A DNA stretch of 64,000 nucleotides from NCBI RefSeq assembly GCF_900111565.1, contig NZ_FOIK01000004.1, positions 236,668 through 300,667 of the forward strand. Reading direction: 5' to 3'. Below are positions 49,222-57,581 of this stretch, piece by piece. Position 1 is the stretch's first letter. Each line of letters opens with the position of its first letter. The notes beneath the pieces are model-generated. The model was given only the letters and a program-made list of their open reading frames with translations. It was not told the DNA's origin and searched no databases. The stretch is from Paenibacillus sp. NFR01 (lineage in GTDB: Bacteria; Bacillota; Bacilli; Paenibacillales; Paenibacillaceae). The position numbers and the translations under genes were made by a program.

Positions 49222-51012
49222 TCATTCCGTCATCTTAAGGAATTCAGCGATATCTTCGGCAATCAGATCGGCCGCACCCTGCCAGAAATCCGGCTTTTTC
49301 AGATCGACGCCGAGATGCTTCAGAACGAGATCCTCGAGCGTCATCACGCCGGTATCGCGGAGCAGGTTGTCGTATTTGTCAGCAAAACCCGGGCCTTCCT
49401 GCAAAGCCAGCTTATACAGCCCTGTGCTGAACATATACCCGACCGTATAGGGGAAGTTATAGAACGGCACATCGGAAATATAGAAATGCAGCTTGGATGC
49501 CCAGAAATGCGGATGATATCCGCTGAGAATGCCGCAGAAAGCTTCCTTCTGGGCTTCTTCCATCAAAGCACTCAGTTCATCGGCGTTTACAAGCCCCTCT
49601 TTGCGTTTCTCGTAGAAACGCGTTTCAAACAGGAAACGGGCGTGAATATTCATAAAGAAGGCAACGCTGTTCTGAATTTTGGTCTCCAGCAGCGCCAGCT
49701 TCTCCGCCGGATCGGCAGCCGCCTTGACCTGCGCATCGGCGACGATGACCTCGGCGAAGGTGGACGCCGTTTCAGCCACGTTCATGGCATAGTTCTGGTT
49801 AAACAACGGCTGGTCGTCGAGCAAATAGGAATGGTAAGCATGGCCCAGTTCATGGGCAAGCGTCGAAACATTCGAAGGCGTACCGCTGTACGTCATAAAG
49901 ATCCGCGATTCCTTGCTCTCCGGGAAAGACACGCAGAAGCCGCCGGGACGTTTGGCGGGACGGTCCTCGACTTCGATCCAGTCGTTGTCGAAAGCGTGCT
50001 CCGCGAAATCCGCCATTTTTGGACTGAATTTACGGAATTGTGCCACGATGTCGCTTGCTGCCTGATCATAAGGGATTTTACCGCCCGATTTTCCGACAGG
50101 CGCTTCGACATCCACCCAGCTCAGCGCGTCCAGCCCCAGCACCTTCGCCTTGCGCTGGAGGTAAGAGACCAGTACCGGCTTATTCTTGGCGATGACCTCC
50201 CACATCATCTGCAGCGTGTCTCCGGACATGCGGTTGATGGCGAGCGGCTCCTTGAGCACTTCCTCCCATCCGCGGTTCTTGTAAAGGTTCAGGCGGAAGC
50301 CGGCCAAATGGTTCAGCGTATCGGCGCAATAATCCTCCACACCGGTCCACGCAGCTTCCCACTTGCCGAACATTTCCCGGCGTACCGCAGGATCGGGGTC
50401 ATCCAGCTTGTTAAATGCCTGACCCGCTGACAGCAAGCGGGAGCCGTTCTCGTCTTCGAACGGAATCTGAATGCTGCCGACGATGGTTTCATAATGTTCG
50501 CTCCAGCCGTGATAGCCGTCGACCGCTAAGGAGAGCGCCAGGCTTTCCAGCTCCGGGCTCATTTTTTCGCGGGCCAGGCTGCGGCTTTCGCTAAGCACGA
50601 ACTCCAGCGGCGCGATTTCGGGACGAGCCATCCAAGCACTCCACACGTCGTCCGGGGTTTCGCGCAGCACCTGGTCGAATTGCGAGGTTATGCCCGCAAA
50701 ACCGGCGCGCATGCCCGTCACTTTGGAAGAGAGGCGAACGGCTCCTTTGTCCTGCTGGTCCTGCGACCCGAGGCATCCGGCGAATTCGGAGGCCTGAGTA
50801 AGCCTGCCGGAGCAGCTCTGCAGCAGCTCAATAACCGGGTCCAGCGCTTTGGTGGCTTCCGTATCCGCCGGAACGGAGGCTGCGCTTACCAGCTTGCCGA
50901 GCGATTGGATATCGGCTTCAAGGCGCGTCAAAAATTCGAGGAATTGCGGAGAAGACGATCCTCCGGGAAAAATGGAATCCAGATTCCAGGTTAGTGAAAG
51001 GGGTTGTTTCAC
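49222..51012 (-). CDS. pepF: M3-family oligoendopeptidase F
   Basis: A 596-residue zinc peptidase with LAHELGHAYHSYL (HExxH, about 381-393), a distal Glu in ETASTFAEV and the F3 architecture of bacterial PepF. It cleaves peptides of about 7-20 residues in the cytoplasm; in Bacillus its overproduction affects sporulation signalling peptides. The GTG at 51012 is preferred since AAGGATGG stands 8 bases before it; the ATG 12 bases upstream lies on the RBS. Confidence 0.93.
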   Translation of the reverse strand: MKQPLSLTWNLDSIFPGGSSSPQFLEFLTRLEADIQSLGKLVSAASVPADTEATKALDPVIELLQSCSGRLTQASEFAGCLGSQDQQDKGAVRLSSKVTGMRAGFAGITSQFDQVLRETPDDVWSAWMARPEIAPLEFVLSESRSLAREKMSPELESLALSLAVDGYHGWSEHYETIVGSIQIPFEDENGSRLLSAGQAFNKLDDPDPAVRREMFGKWEAAWTGVEDYCADTLNHLAGFRLNLYKNRGWEEVLKEPLAINRMSGDTLQMMWEVIAKNKPVLVSYLQRKAKVLGLDALSWVDVEAPVGKSGGKIPYDQAASDIVAQFRKFSPKMADFAEHAFDNDWIEVEDRPAKRPGGFCVSFPESKESRIFMTYSGTPSNVSTLAHELGHAYHSYLLDDQPLFNQNYAMNVAETASTFAEVIVADAQVKAAADPAEKLALLETKIQNSVAFFMNIHARFLFETRFYEKRKEGLVNADELSALMEEAQKEAFCGILSGYHPHFWASKLHFYISDVPFYNFPYTVGYMFSTGLYKLALQEGPGFADKYDNLLRDTGVMTLEDLVLKHLGVDLKKPDFWQGAADLIAEDIAEFLKMTE

Positions 51013-51127
51013 CGAATACACCATCCTTCAAGGTTCATTTGGTTTTCTTTTTGTATTTGGCCATCGGCCATGGTAAAGTGAGAACACAGCCGGTACGGCT
51101 GCGATTACGATTATGGGGGGATTCATC

Positions 51128-51316
51128 ATGCCACTGCAAATCTCGCCGGAAACGGCGATCACTTTATCCAAACAACTGGGTGTTCCTCTGGAGCACTTGA
51201 TGCATATGCCGCAGCATATCCTGCTGCAAAAAATTGCGGAATTGTCCAAGAAGCAGCAACCCGAAGCGACGGAAGGATCTGCCGAAGCTCCGGACGAGGC
51301 GAAGGACAGTCAATGA
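51128..51316 (+). CDS. YycC family protein
   Basis: The 62-residue protein PLQISPETAITLSKQLGVPLEHLMHMPQHILLQKIAELSKK matches the short YycC proteins of Bacillus (about 50 aa) over its first 45 residues; the rest is a Glu/Ala-rich tail. Function unknown. GGGGGG stands 7 bases before the ATG at 51128. The last 4 bases overlap the start of the zinc-ribbon gene (ATGA). Confidence 0.85.
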   Translation: MPLQISPETAITLSKQLGVPLEHLMHMPQHILLQKIAELSKKQQPEATEGSAEAPDEAKDSQ

Positions 51317-51546
51317 TTCCATTTAGCCAAACCTGGCCATATGACCTCATCATGGGCGATATGTATGTGCACCGCTGCCCGTTTTGCGGCCAGGAGAACG
51401 TTCTGCTTCCCATGCGGCCCAAAGAGCTGCAGGCTGTGCGCGACGGGAAGAAGAAGCTGCTTGTCTTCCCCTGCTGCAAAGCCAGCCTAACCGTCATCGA
51501 CACCGATGCCGATTATCTGCTGTTTGACCGTCCGGTCCGTTCATAA
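51313..51546 (+). CDS. Small zinc-ribbon-like protein
   Basis: The 77-residue protein has CPFCG (C22/C25) and a CC pair (54-55) in FPCCKASL, which may together bind one zinc. I do not recognise a named family. It is translationally coupled to the YycC gene and followed by a terminator; thus the two make a small operon. Confidence 0.78.
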   Translation: MIPFSQTWPYDLIMGDMYVHRCPFCGQENVLLPMRPKELQAVRDGKKKLLVFPCCKASLTVIDTDADYLLFDRPVRS

Positions 51547-51554
51547 CCGCCTAA

Positions 51555-51589
51555 GCGCAAGAAGGTTTCCCTTTCTTGCGCTTTTTTGT
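51555..51589 (+). terminator. Terminator of the yycC unit
   Basis: GCGCAAGAA and TTCTTGCGC stem followed by TTTTTTG; the loop is AGGTTTCCCT-like. Confidence 0.9.
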
Positions 51590-52293
51590 TATCCCTCCGA
51601 AGTCAAGTTATCCGGGTCAAGGTTAAGCCCCTGCATCTGCTCCCGCAGCAGGCTCCATTGCTCGCGGGAAGCACGGATCATCGCCGCATCCATGATCTTC
51701 TGGTCATTGACGACGCGGGAGAACCATTTAACCGCTTCGTGGAACTGGCCCACCCGGCGGTTCAGTTCACCGATTAAATACATCAGGCGCGCATCGCTGC
51801 CGGCAACGCCTTCCCGCTCGAAAACTTTAACATATTCATCAAGCGCATAACGCAGAAACCGCTGTTCCTGCTCCGATTCGCCGCGATACCGGTGAAGCCA
51901 TGCGATATGATGCAGAATGCTGGCGATAATCCGCTCCTTGTCGTTGATGCTCTGCGCGCAGATCAGTGCCAGCTTATAAGTCTCGAGCGCGGTCTCCCAG
52001 CTCCGCGGTCCGCCGAAATCCCGCGGCCGCCAGCGGCTGCCCACCTGCTCTGCGAAAGCCTTGCGCTGCCGGTCGGTCAGCTTATCGGCCGAATTTTCGG
52101 TCGAAGCAAACCCGCATGCCGGACAGACGCGGACGACGTAATAATCGGGATTCTCGTTTTTGTAATAGGAGCAGAAGTCGGCATCCCTGCGGATCGCCTT
52201 TTTCAAGCTCGGGCGCACCCGCGAGGTCTCGAATTCCTGTTCGCAATTACTGCAAATTACTTTGATTGAATACAAGGGAATTAATTCCGACAA
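51589..52293 (-). CDS. DUF2225 family protein
   Basis: A 234-residue protein with CSNC (about 14-17) and CPACG (57-61), which probably form a zinc-binding head, then a helical C-terminal part with TPR-like repeats (WETALETYKLALICAQS, ERIIASILHHIAWLHR, LMYLIGELNRRVGQFHEAVKWFSRVV). This matches DUF2225. A protein-binding role is likely because of the repeats. TTG start; it follows the globin gene by 19 bases and is probably co-transcribed. Confidence 0.88.
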   Translation of the reverse strand: MSELIPLYSIKVICSNCEQEFETSRVRPSLKKAIRRDADFCSYYKNENPDYYVVRVCPACGFASTENSADKLTDRQRKAFAEQVGSRWRPRDFGGPRSWETALETYKLALICAQSINDKERIIASILHHIAWLHRYRGESEQEQRFLRYALDEYVKVFEREGVAGSDARLMYLIGELNRRVGQFHEAVKWFSRVVNDQKIMDAAMIRASREQWSLLREQMQGLNLDPDNLTSEG

Positions 52294-52312
52294 ATGCCCT
52301 CATCCTTTCACC

Positions 52313-52705
52313 TCAACTGCCTTCATCTTGGGGCATATTTACAAAATGATGCGCCGGCCCGGAAAGCCGGTGCAAAACGAGCGAACGCAGCGGTTCCTGC
52401 ACGCCCGTCTCCTCGAGCGCTTCCTTCATGCAGCCAAGCCAATCCTCGGCATGCTGCGGGGTAATCGGAACATGCATATGCCTTGCCCGCATCATCGGAT
52501 GGCCATGCTGCTGCGAGAATAGCGCGGGGCCGCCAAAAAACTGGCTGAGAAACTGGTGCTGCTTCTCCATCACCGGAGAGATATCCTCCGGAAAAAGCGG
52601 AGCGAGGCGGGGATGAAGCTGAACCTTGGCGTAAAAAGCTGTTACCAGCCGCCGGATGCCTTCATCGCCTCCCAGATTGCCATACAGGCTGTCGTTTGGA
52701 TCCAT
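52313..52705 (-). CDS. Truncated hemoglobin (group II, YjbI-like)
   Basis: A 130-residue 2-on-2 globin: LYGNLGGDEGIRRLVTAFYAKV..PRLAPLFP at the start, FLSQFFGGPALF in the middle and the proximal His within MRARHMHVPI (about 73-82), with W in AEDWLGCM. Group II globins bind oxygen and NO; B. subtilis YjbI has related activity and lies next to yjbH. Here the neighbour is a DUF2225 gene instead. Confidence 0.92.
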   Translation of the reverse strand: MDPNDSLYGNLGGDEGIRRLVTAFYAKVQLHPRLAPLFPEDISPVMEKQHQFLSQFFGGPALFSQQHGHPMMRARHMHVPITPQHAEDWLGCMKEALEETGVQEPLRSLVLHRLSGPAHHFVNMPQDEGS

Positions 52706-52792
52706 TGGAAACGTACCCGCTTTCTTCCGTAATGACTACTGCACCACACCATTATAACAAAAGAACCCGAAAACTAATAAATTGTTTGCCTA

Positions 52793-52822
52793 TAAAAAAA
52801 GACGCTAAACGAATGTTTAGCG
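52793..52822 (-). terminator. Terminator of the 31-aa membrane peptide gene
   Basis: On the minus strand GCGCTAAACATTCGTTTAGCG is a perfect stem-loop (GCTAAAC/GTTTAGC) followed by seven T; it begins 12 bases after the peptide stop codon. Confidence 0.9.
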
Positions 52823-52833
52823 CCGATTGACTA

Positions 52834-52929
52834 TTAATAGGTCCGAAACTCTTCATCGCCGGGCGGGACGAGGGAGGCCCGGATCACATACACAAAAGCA
52901 CAAACAAGAACTCCGGCAACAACGCTCAT
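52834..52929 (-). CDS. 31-residue single-span membrane peptide
   Basis: A very short frame starts with ATG 52929, 8 bases after GGAG, and encodes 31 residues: a hydrophobic helix (SVVAGVLVCAFVYVI, 2-16) followed by a polar tail RASLVPPGDEEFRTY. An alternative ATG 6 bases upstream is too near the RBS. A strong dedicated terminator follows. On the upstream side a TATAAT is present (minus strand, around 52950). These marks support a real gene. No family is known to me. Confidence 0.65.
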   Translation of the reverse strand: MSVVAGVLVCAFVYVIRASLVPPGDEEFRTY

Positions 52930-53047
52930 CACCATCACTCCATCCCTTAGTTCATTATAAAAAGAGTGTGCGTCCATTAAGGTAATCCTATCACAATTAC
53001 AGTAAAAAATCACCGTGAATTGTAACCGCTTTACTTAATTTTTCCGG

Positions 53048-53076
53048 TACTGTTTGTCCCGGAGCGGGCATACACC
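53048..53076 (+). promoter_or_regulatory. Sigma-E-type promoter of ylbJ
   Basis: TACTGTT (53048-53054) and CATACACC (53069-53076) with a 14-base spacer resemble the mother-cell sigma-E consensus (KMATATT, 14-15, CATACAHT). ylbJ is a sigma-E gene in B. subtilis. Confidence 0.5.
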
Positions 53077-53104
53077 TAAACATAGACCGGGAGGCGATAA
53101 AACG

Positions 53105-54337
53105 ATGTCTGTGACCCGAATATCACGCCCGCTGGCGGGCTTGGCTTTGGCAGGCTGCCTGCTGCTAATGCTCCTCCATCCGGCGAGCTCGCTGGATGCG
53201 GCTCTGCGCGGGCTTGCGGTATGGTGGGATGTGCTGCTTCCGTCCCTCTTTCCGTTCTTCGTCATTTCCGAGGTGATGCTCGGCCTGGGCGTCGTCCATC
53301 TGTTCGGCACGCTGCTGGATCCGCTGATGCGCCCGCTGTTCTCCATTCCGGGAAGCGGCGGCTTTGTCGCCGCGATGGGCTACGTGTCGGGATATCCCGT
53401 CGGCGCGAAGCTGACCGCCAAGCTCCGGGAACAGAAGCTGATCACCCGTGTCGAGGGAGAACGGCTCGTAGCCTTCACCACTTCCTCCGATCCGATCTTT
53501 CTGCTGGGGGCCGTATCGGTCGGTTTTTTTCACGATGCCTCGCTCGGACTGATTCTCGCCGTCTCCCACTACGGCAGCGGTTTGCTTATCGGTCTTCTGA
53601 TGTCCTTGCATGGGCGCAAGGAAGCGGCAACACCCGACGTTGGCCCTGCAGACGGGCCGGATGGACAAGCCGGCGGACGGCTCCGTGCGGCGCTGCGGGC
53701 AATGAGCGATGCGCGGCGGCGCGACGGCCGCACTCTCGGCGAGCTGCTGGGAGGCGCGGTTCAATCCTCGCTGCAGCTTATTATTGTCGTGGGGGGGCTG
53801 GTTGTATTCTTCAATGTGCTGATGGTGCTGCTGGCTAAAGCCGGGATCCTGTCCGCCCTCTATGCGCTCGGGGGGCGGGCGCTTGCAGCGGTCGGCTTTC
53901 CCCCGGAGCTCTCTTCGGCATTTGTCAGCGGATTCTTCGAGGTAACGTTCGGCACGCGTTCCGCCGGGGAAGCGGCAATGACGATTCCGCTGCAGTTCAA
54001 AGCGGCCGCTGCCGCATTTATTCTGTCCTGGGGCGGCTTGTCTGTCCACGCCCAGGTGGCCAGCATTCTGAACGGAACAGGGATGCGCTATTTGCCGTTT
54101 ATGCTTGCCCGCCTCCTCCATGCGTTCCTGGCCGCGGGAGCGCTGCTGCTGCTCTGGAAGCCTTTTGCGCATTGGGGTGTCGCCCCGGCTGCCGCGTACC
54201 TGCCCGCGTTCAGCCCGGCTTCCCCGGCGCAGGGGATTGCGGCAAGCCTGGCCCTGCTCGGACTGCTGCTAGGCATTGCGCTCATTCTAACGCCGCTTGC
54301 GCTCTGGATCGGCAAAATCCGCGCTTCGCTGCGTTAA
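53105..54337 (+). CDS. ylbJ: Sporulation integral membrane protein YlbJ
   Basis: A 410-residue protein with about eight to ten helices. LFPFFVISEVMLGLGVVHLFGTLLDPLMRPLF and GYVSGYPVGAKLTAKLREQ (about 97-115) are characteristic of the YlbJ/nucleoside-recognition (Gate) family, and KLI-GE-L-AF-TSSDP-F follows. In B. subtilis the mother-cell protein YlbJ is needed for spore cortex. The ATG at 53105 stands 10 bases after GGAGG. The 60-residue Gly/Arg-rich insertion near 185-215 is unusual. Confidence 0.9.
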   Translation: MSVTRISRPLAGLALAGCLLLMLLHPASSLDAALRGLAVWWDVLLPSLFPFFVISEVMLGLGVVHLFGTLLDPLMRPLFSIPGSGGFVAAMGYVSGYPVGAKLTAKLREQKLITRVEGERLVAFTTSSDPIFLLGAVSVGFFHDASLGLILAVSHYGSGLLIGLLMSLHGRKEAATPDVGPADGPDGQAGGRLRAALRAMSDARRRDGRTLGELLGGAVQSSLQLIIVVGGLVVFFNVLMVLLAKAGILSALYALGGRALAAVGFPPELSSAFVSGFFEVTFGTRSAGEAAMTIPLQFKAAAAAFILSWGGLSVHAQVASILNGTGMRYLPFMLARLLHAFLAAGALLLLWKPFAHWGVAPAAAYLPAFSPASPAQGIAASLALLGLLLGIALILTPLALWIGKIRASLR

Positions 54338-54435
54338 AGCGCTTTTATTCCTGCTTGTATTGTGTTCGGCTCCAAGATTGATTAGAATCGGTGTAAGAAT
54401 GAATTCATCGATTGAGATAAAGGAGCCTGTACATC

Positions 54436-55239
54436 TTGAGATACTATGTCCTGGACCGCGGCGACAAACTTTCCATTGAGCTTGCGGAACAGTTTCACCG
54501 GCTCGCGGCAGAACGCAACATGAAGCTCGATGCCGAATCCCCGGAAATCGTCGTCTCGATCGGGGGCGACGGAACGATGCTGCATGCGTTTCATACCTTT
54601 ATCGACCAGATTCCGAATCTGGCTTTTGTCGGCGTGCATACCGGCCATCTCGGCTTTTATGCCGACTGGAAGGCCGAAGAGCTTCCGACCCTGGTCGATT
54701 ACATGTGCGGCATGGGGGAAACGACACCGCATAAAGCGCGGATGGTGCAGTACCCGCTGCTGGAACTTGAGATTCACAAGCGATCCGGATCCACCTCCCA
54801 TATCGCTCTCAATGAGTTTACGCTGAAAGGCGTGGACGGAACGGTCGTGATCCAGATGGACATTAACGATGTGACGTTCGAAATGTTCCGCGGCGACGGA
54901 CTGTGCATCTCGACCCCATCGGGCAGTACCGCCTACAACAAAAGCCTGGGCGGCGCCATGGTGCATCCAACAATTGAGGCATTGCAGATCGCCGAAATCG
55001 CCTCCATCAACAACCGGGTATTCCGCACGATGGGTTCGCCGCTGCTGCTGCCGAAGCATCACCATTGCGACATCTTTTCGCGAAAAGAGCAGCGCCTCCT
55101 GCTGACCGTTGACCATAACAACATCCCTGTCGACGACCTGATTTCGGTCCGTTGCCAGGTGTCCGACAAAAAAATCAGATTTGCCAGGTACCGTCCCTTC
55201 CCGTTCTGGAGCCGGGTACGCGAAGCGTTCCTTGGTTGA
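54436..55239 (+). CDS. nadK: NAD kinase
   Basis: A 267-residue kinase with the GGDGT motif in VVSIGGDGTMLHAFH (about 36-50), VGVHTGHLGFYADW and the NE/D motif LNEFTLKGVDGTV, then GDGLCISTPSGSTAYNKSLGG (about 154-174), all conserved in NadK. It phosphorylates NAD to NADP. The TTG start follows AAAGGAG by 10 bases. It is a single gene between ylbJ and the S41 protease. Confidence 0.95.
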   Translation: MRYYVLDRGDKLSIELAEQFHRLAAERNMKLDAESPEIVVSIGGDGTMLHAFHTFIDQIPNLAFVGVHTGHLGFYADWKAEELPTLVDYMCGMGETTPHKARMVQYPLLELEIHKRSGSTSHIALNEFTLKGVDGTVVIQMDINDVTFEMFRGDGLCISTPSGSTAYNKSLGGAMVHPTIEALQIAEIASINNRVFRTMGSPLLLPKHHHCDIFSRKEQRLLLTVDHNNIPVDDLISVRCQVSDKKIRFARYRPFPFWSRVREAFLG

Positions 55240-55415
55240 CGGCACAGCCAATTTGCAGGCCGGCGATGCAGCAGCATCCCGGTCTGCAATTGCGTCGGAG
55301 CCAAACCAGGCCTTTTTTTTGCGTCAAAGCAGGATAGACACGGGTAAAAACCGAATGGTATAATAAACCGTTTTTACATAGACCAGCCAATAATATATAG
55401 AAAAAGGGTGCGTAA

Positions 55416-56852
55416 ATGAAATCGACCAAAATCGTCAGCGCAGTTCTCAGCGGGGCCCTGGCTTTATCCGTGTGGCTAGCTCCGCCCGCCTCTGCGGAAA
55501 CGGCATCTTCCGAAGCATCAAAAACCGATATTATCTTTGAGGTCATGCAGTATCTGCAGCAGTACAATGTGGAAGGCGTGGATCAGGATACGCTGATCCG
55601 CGGAGCAATCGACGGCATGGTCGACACGCTGGACGATCCGTACAGCCAATACCTGGACAGCCAGGAAGCCGAGGATTTCACGAGCGCAGTGGATCTTGAA
55701 TTTGTCGGCATCGGCGTCAAACTGATGGAGACCGCCAAGGAGCTTTATATCGAAGAAGTGATCGCGGGGTCTCCGGCGGAACAAGCCGGCCTCAAACGGG
55801 GCGACGTGATTCTCAAGATCAACGGCGTCCGGATCGCGGACACCGAAGGGGATGAGCTGAGCGGCCAGCCGGGCAGCAAAGTCACCCTGCTCGTGCTTCG
55901 CAGCGGCGCCCAGAAGAGCATCGTCGTAACGCGCAAGGCCATTACGCCGGCATCCGTGAGCAGCAAGATGGTCGGCAACAACATCGCCTACATCTCCATC
56001 AGCGGGTTCACCCAGGATGCGGACGAGCAGTTCTCCGCGGCGCTGGATAAAATGCGGGCCGCCGGCATGAAATCCATGGTGCTGGATCTGCGGGACAACA
56101 CCGGCGGATACATGGACTCGGCCTATAATATCGCCACCAAATTTATGCAGTCCGGCATCATGATGTATACCTCTGACCAAAGCGGGGCCCTGACGCCGGT
56201 CACCATCACAGACGGCAGCAAAATCGGCGTACCGGTCGTGGTGCTCACCGACGAATACACCGCCAGCGCATCCGAGGCGCTCACCGGCGCGCTCCGGGAT
56301 AACCACATTGCCACCATCGTCGGAACGCGCACCTTCGGCAAAGCCAGAATCCAGGGGCTGCTGTCGCTCTCGAACGGCGACACGCTGAAGCTGACGATCG
56401 AGAAATATTTGACGCCGAACAAAGAAGATTTCAACCATGTCGGCCTGTCCCCCGACATTCAGGTGCAAGGCAAAGCGGCCCAGCTCATCACCGCGCTGCA
56501 AATCGCCGGCATGACGCAAATCACGGCCTCCGGCGACAACCACATTCTCGACGTGAACGGCACACCGTTCGCCGGCAACGTGGGACTCGTGAAGCAGGGC
56601 AACAAAACCTACGCCTCGGCGAAGGTGCTGGCCGCCCTCGTGCAAGCCGATTTGACCTGGGATGCCAAGAACAAAAAAGTGCTGCTGACCGCAGGCAACG
56701 GAACAGTGTCCGGGTATACGCTGGCTGCCAAAGACGCGCTGATCCAGGATGACGAAACTTACATCGAACTGAATGCGTTTAAGAAGAAATTCCCTGCTTT
56801 TACCTGGAGCTACAATGCATCTACCCATCAATTGAAATTATCCGTAAAATAA
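55416..56852 (+). CDS. CtpB-type S41 peptidase with C-terminal copper-amine-oxidase-like domain
   Basis: A 478-residue exported protease. Signal peptide about 1-28, helical N-domain, PDZ (about 90-175, LEFVGIGVKLMETAKELYIEEV...GSPAEQAGLKRGDVIL), catalytic S41 domain with Ser in YTASASEAL (about 288) and Lys in RTFGKARI (about 309). The last 115 residues (LDVNGTPF..., SYNASTHQLKLSVK) form a small domain seen in stalk proteins. CtpB cleaves SpoIVFA to activate sigma-K; this is the likely family. Another possibility is a vegetative CtpA role. ATG after AAAGGGTG. Confidence 0.88.
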   Translation: MKSTKIVSAVLSGALALSVWLAPPASAETASSEASKTDIIFEVMQYLQQYNVEGVDQDTLIRGAIDGMVDTLDDPYSQYLDSQEAEDFTSAVDLEFVGIGVKLMETAKELYIEEVIAGSPAEQAGLKRGDVILKINGVRIADTEGDELSGQPGSKVTLLVLRSGAQKSIVVTRKAITPASVSSKMVGNNIAYISISGFTQDADEQFSAALDKMRAAGMKSMVLDLRDNTGGYMDSAYNIATKFMQSGIMMYTSDQSGALTPVTITDGSKIGVPVVVLTDEYTASASEALTGALRDNHIATIVGTRTFGKARIQGLLSLSNGDTLKLTIEKYLTPNKEDFNHVGLSPDIQVQGKAAQLITALQIAGMTQITASGDNHILDVNGTPFAGNVGLVKQGNKTYASAKVLAALVQADLTWDAKNKKVLLTAGNGTVSGYTLAAKDALIQDDETYIELNAFKKKFPAFTWSYNASTHQLKLSVK

Positions 56853-56867
56853 TCGCTGCATAACATA

Positions 56868-56917
56868 AACGGGGCCGTCCCAACCAGCCGAATGGCTGAG
56901 GGACGGCCCCGTTTTCA
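56868..56917. terminator. Terminator between the S41 gene and yutD
   Basis: AACGGGGCCGTCCC and GGGACGGCCCCGTT form a perfect 14-bp stem around an inner AGCCG-AATGGCT hairpin, with TTTT on the plus strand. Confidence 0.9.
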
Positions 56918-56940
56918 GGTATACGGAGCAGCGCTCCGGT

Positions 56941-57537
56941 TTAGTTTGCGGGTGGATTCGGTTCTTTTGGCGCGGATTTGGACGACTGTCCTTCCTTATG
57001 GCCTTTGCGGTCCTTGCTGCGGTGGCTGCGGCCGTGATGATCGCGTCGATGGCGCTGCTCTTTGGCGCCATGCGACTTGCCGCCCTCTTCGCGTTCGCGA
57101 GGCTGCCGGGAAACATGTTCCCGCGGTTCCCGCTGCTCCCGCTGCGGAGCGGGGGATGCCGCGGATGCAGCCGTCTCCTGGCGCACCGAAGATTCTTCGC
57201 GTTCTTCGCCCTCTTCCGCAGCATCGCGAAGCAGAATGTCCGTGTAGGTGCCTTCCTTCGGCAGCTCCTTCATCTTCTGCAGCACGAAATACGCACACCC
57301 GAAGTTGCAATATTCATTGATGTAATCCACCATGCCGGAAAACGCGGTATCCTTGTTGACTTTCGGATGGTTGTCCCGGAAAAAGCCCTTGAGCCGCAAT
57401 TGGCTGTAGCCCCAGTCGCCGATAATATAATCGTAGCGGTCCAGCACTTCACTGTATCTGCCGCGGAAGGCTTCCGGATTCCAGCCGTCTTTATGATCGA
57501 GCATCAGCTCGTAGCCTTTTCCTCCTATAACGATCAA
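56941..57537 (-). CDS. yutD: YutD family protein with long basic tail
   Basis: Residues 1-95 match YutD (DUF1027): IGGKGYELMLDHKDGWNPEAFRGRYSEVLDRYDYIIGDWGYSQLRLKGF and NEYCNFGCAYFVLQ. B. subtilis YutD is about 100 aa; here another 100 residues follow, low complexity and rich in Arg, Glu, His and Lys (QREQREPREHVSRQ..., HRRDHHGRSHRSKDRKGHKEG). The tail may bind nucleic acid or be disordered. TTG start at 57537. It lies 44 bases after lipA, as in the Bacillus order. Confidence 0.87.
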   Translation of the reverse strand: MIVIGGKGYELMLDHKDGWNPEAFRGRYSEVLDRYDYIIGDWGYSQLRLKGFFRDNHPKVNKDTAFSGMVDYINEYCNFGCAYFVLQKMKELPKEGTYTDILLRDAAEEGEEREESSVRQETAASAASPAPQREQREPREHVSRQPREREEGGKSHGAKEQRHRRDHHGRSHRSKDRKGHKEGQSSKSAPKEPNPPAN

Positions 57538-57581
57538 GCGTATGTCGCCTGCCTTTCACTTTAAACTATAGATGTAACAAT

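Noticed and set aside
55518..56831. A 437-codon minus-strand frame
   Set aside because: Fully antisense to the S41 protease gene, whose motifs are unmistakable; His/Arg-rich composition of a shadow frame.
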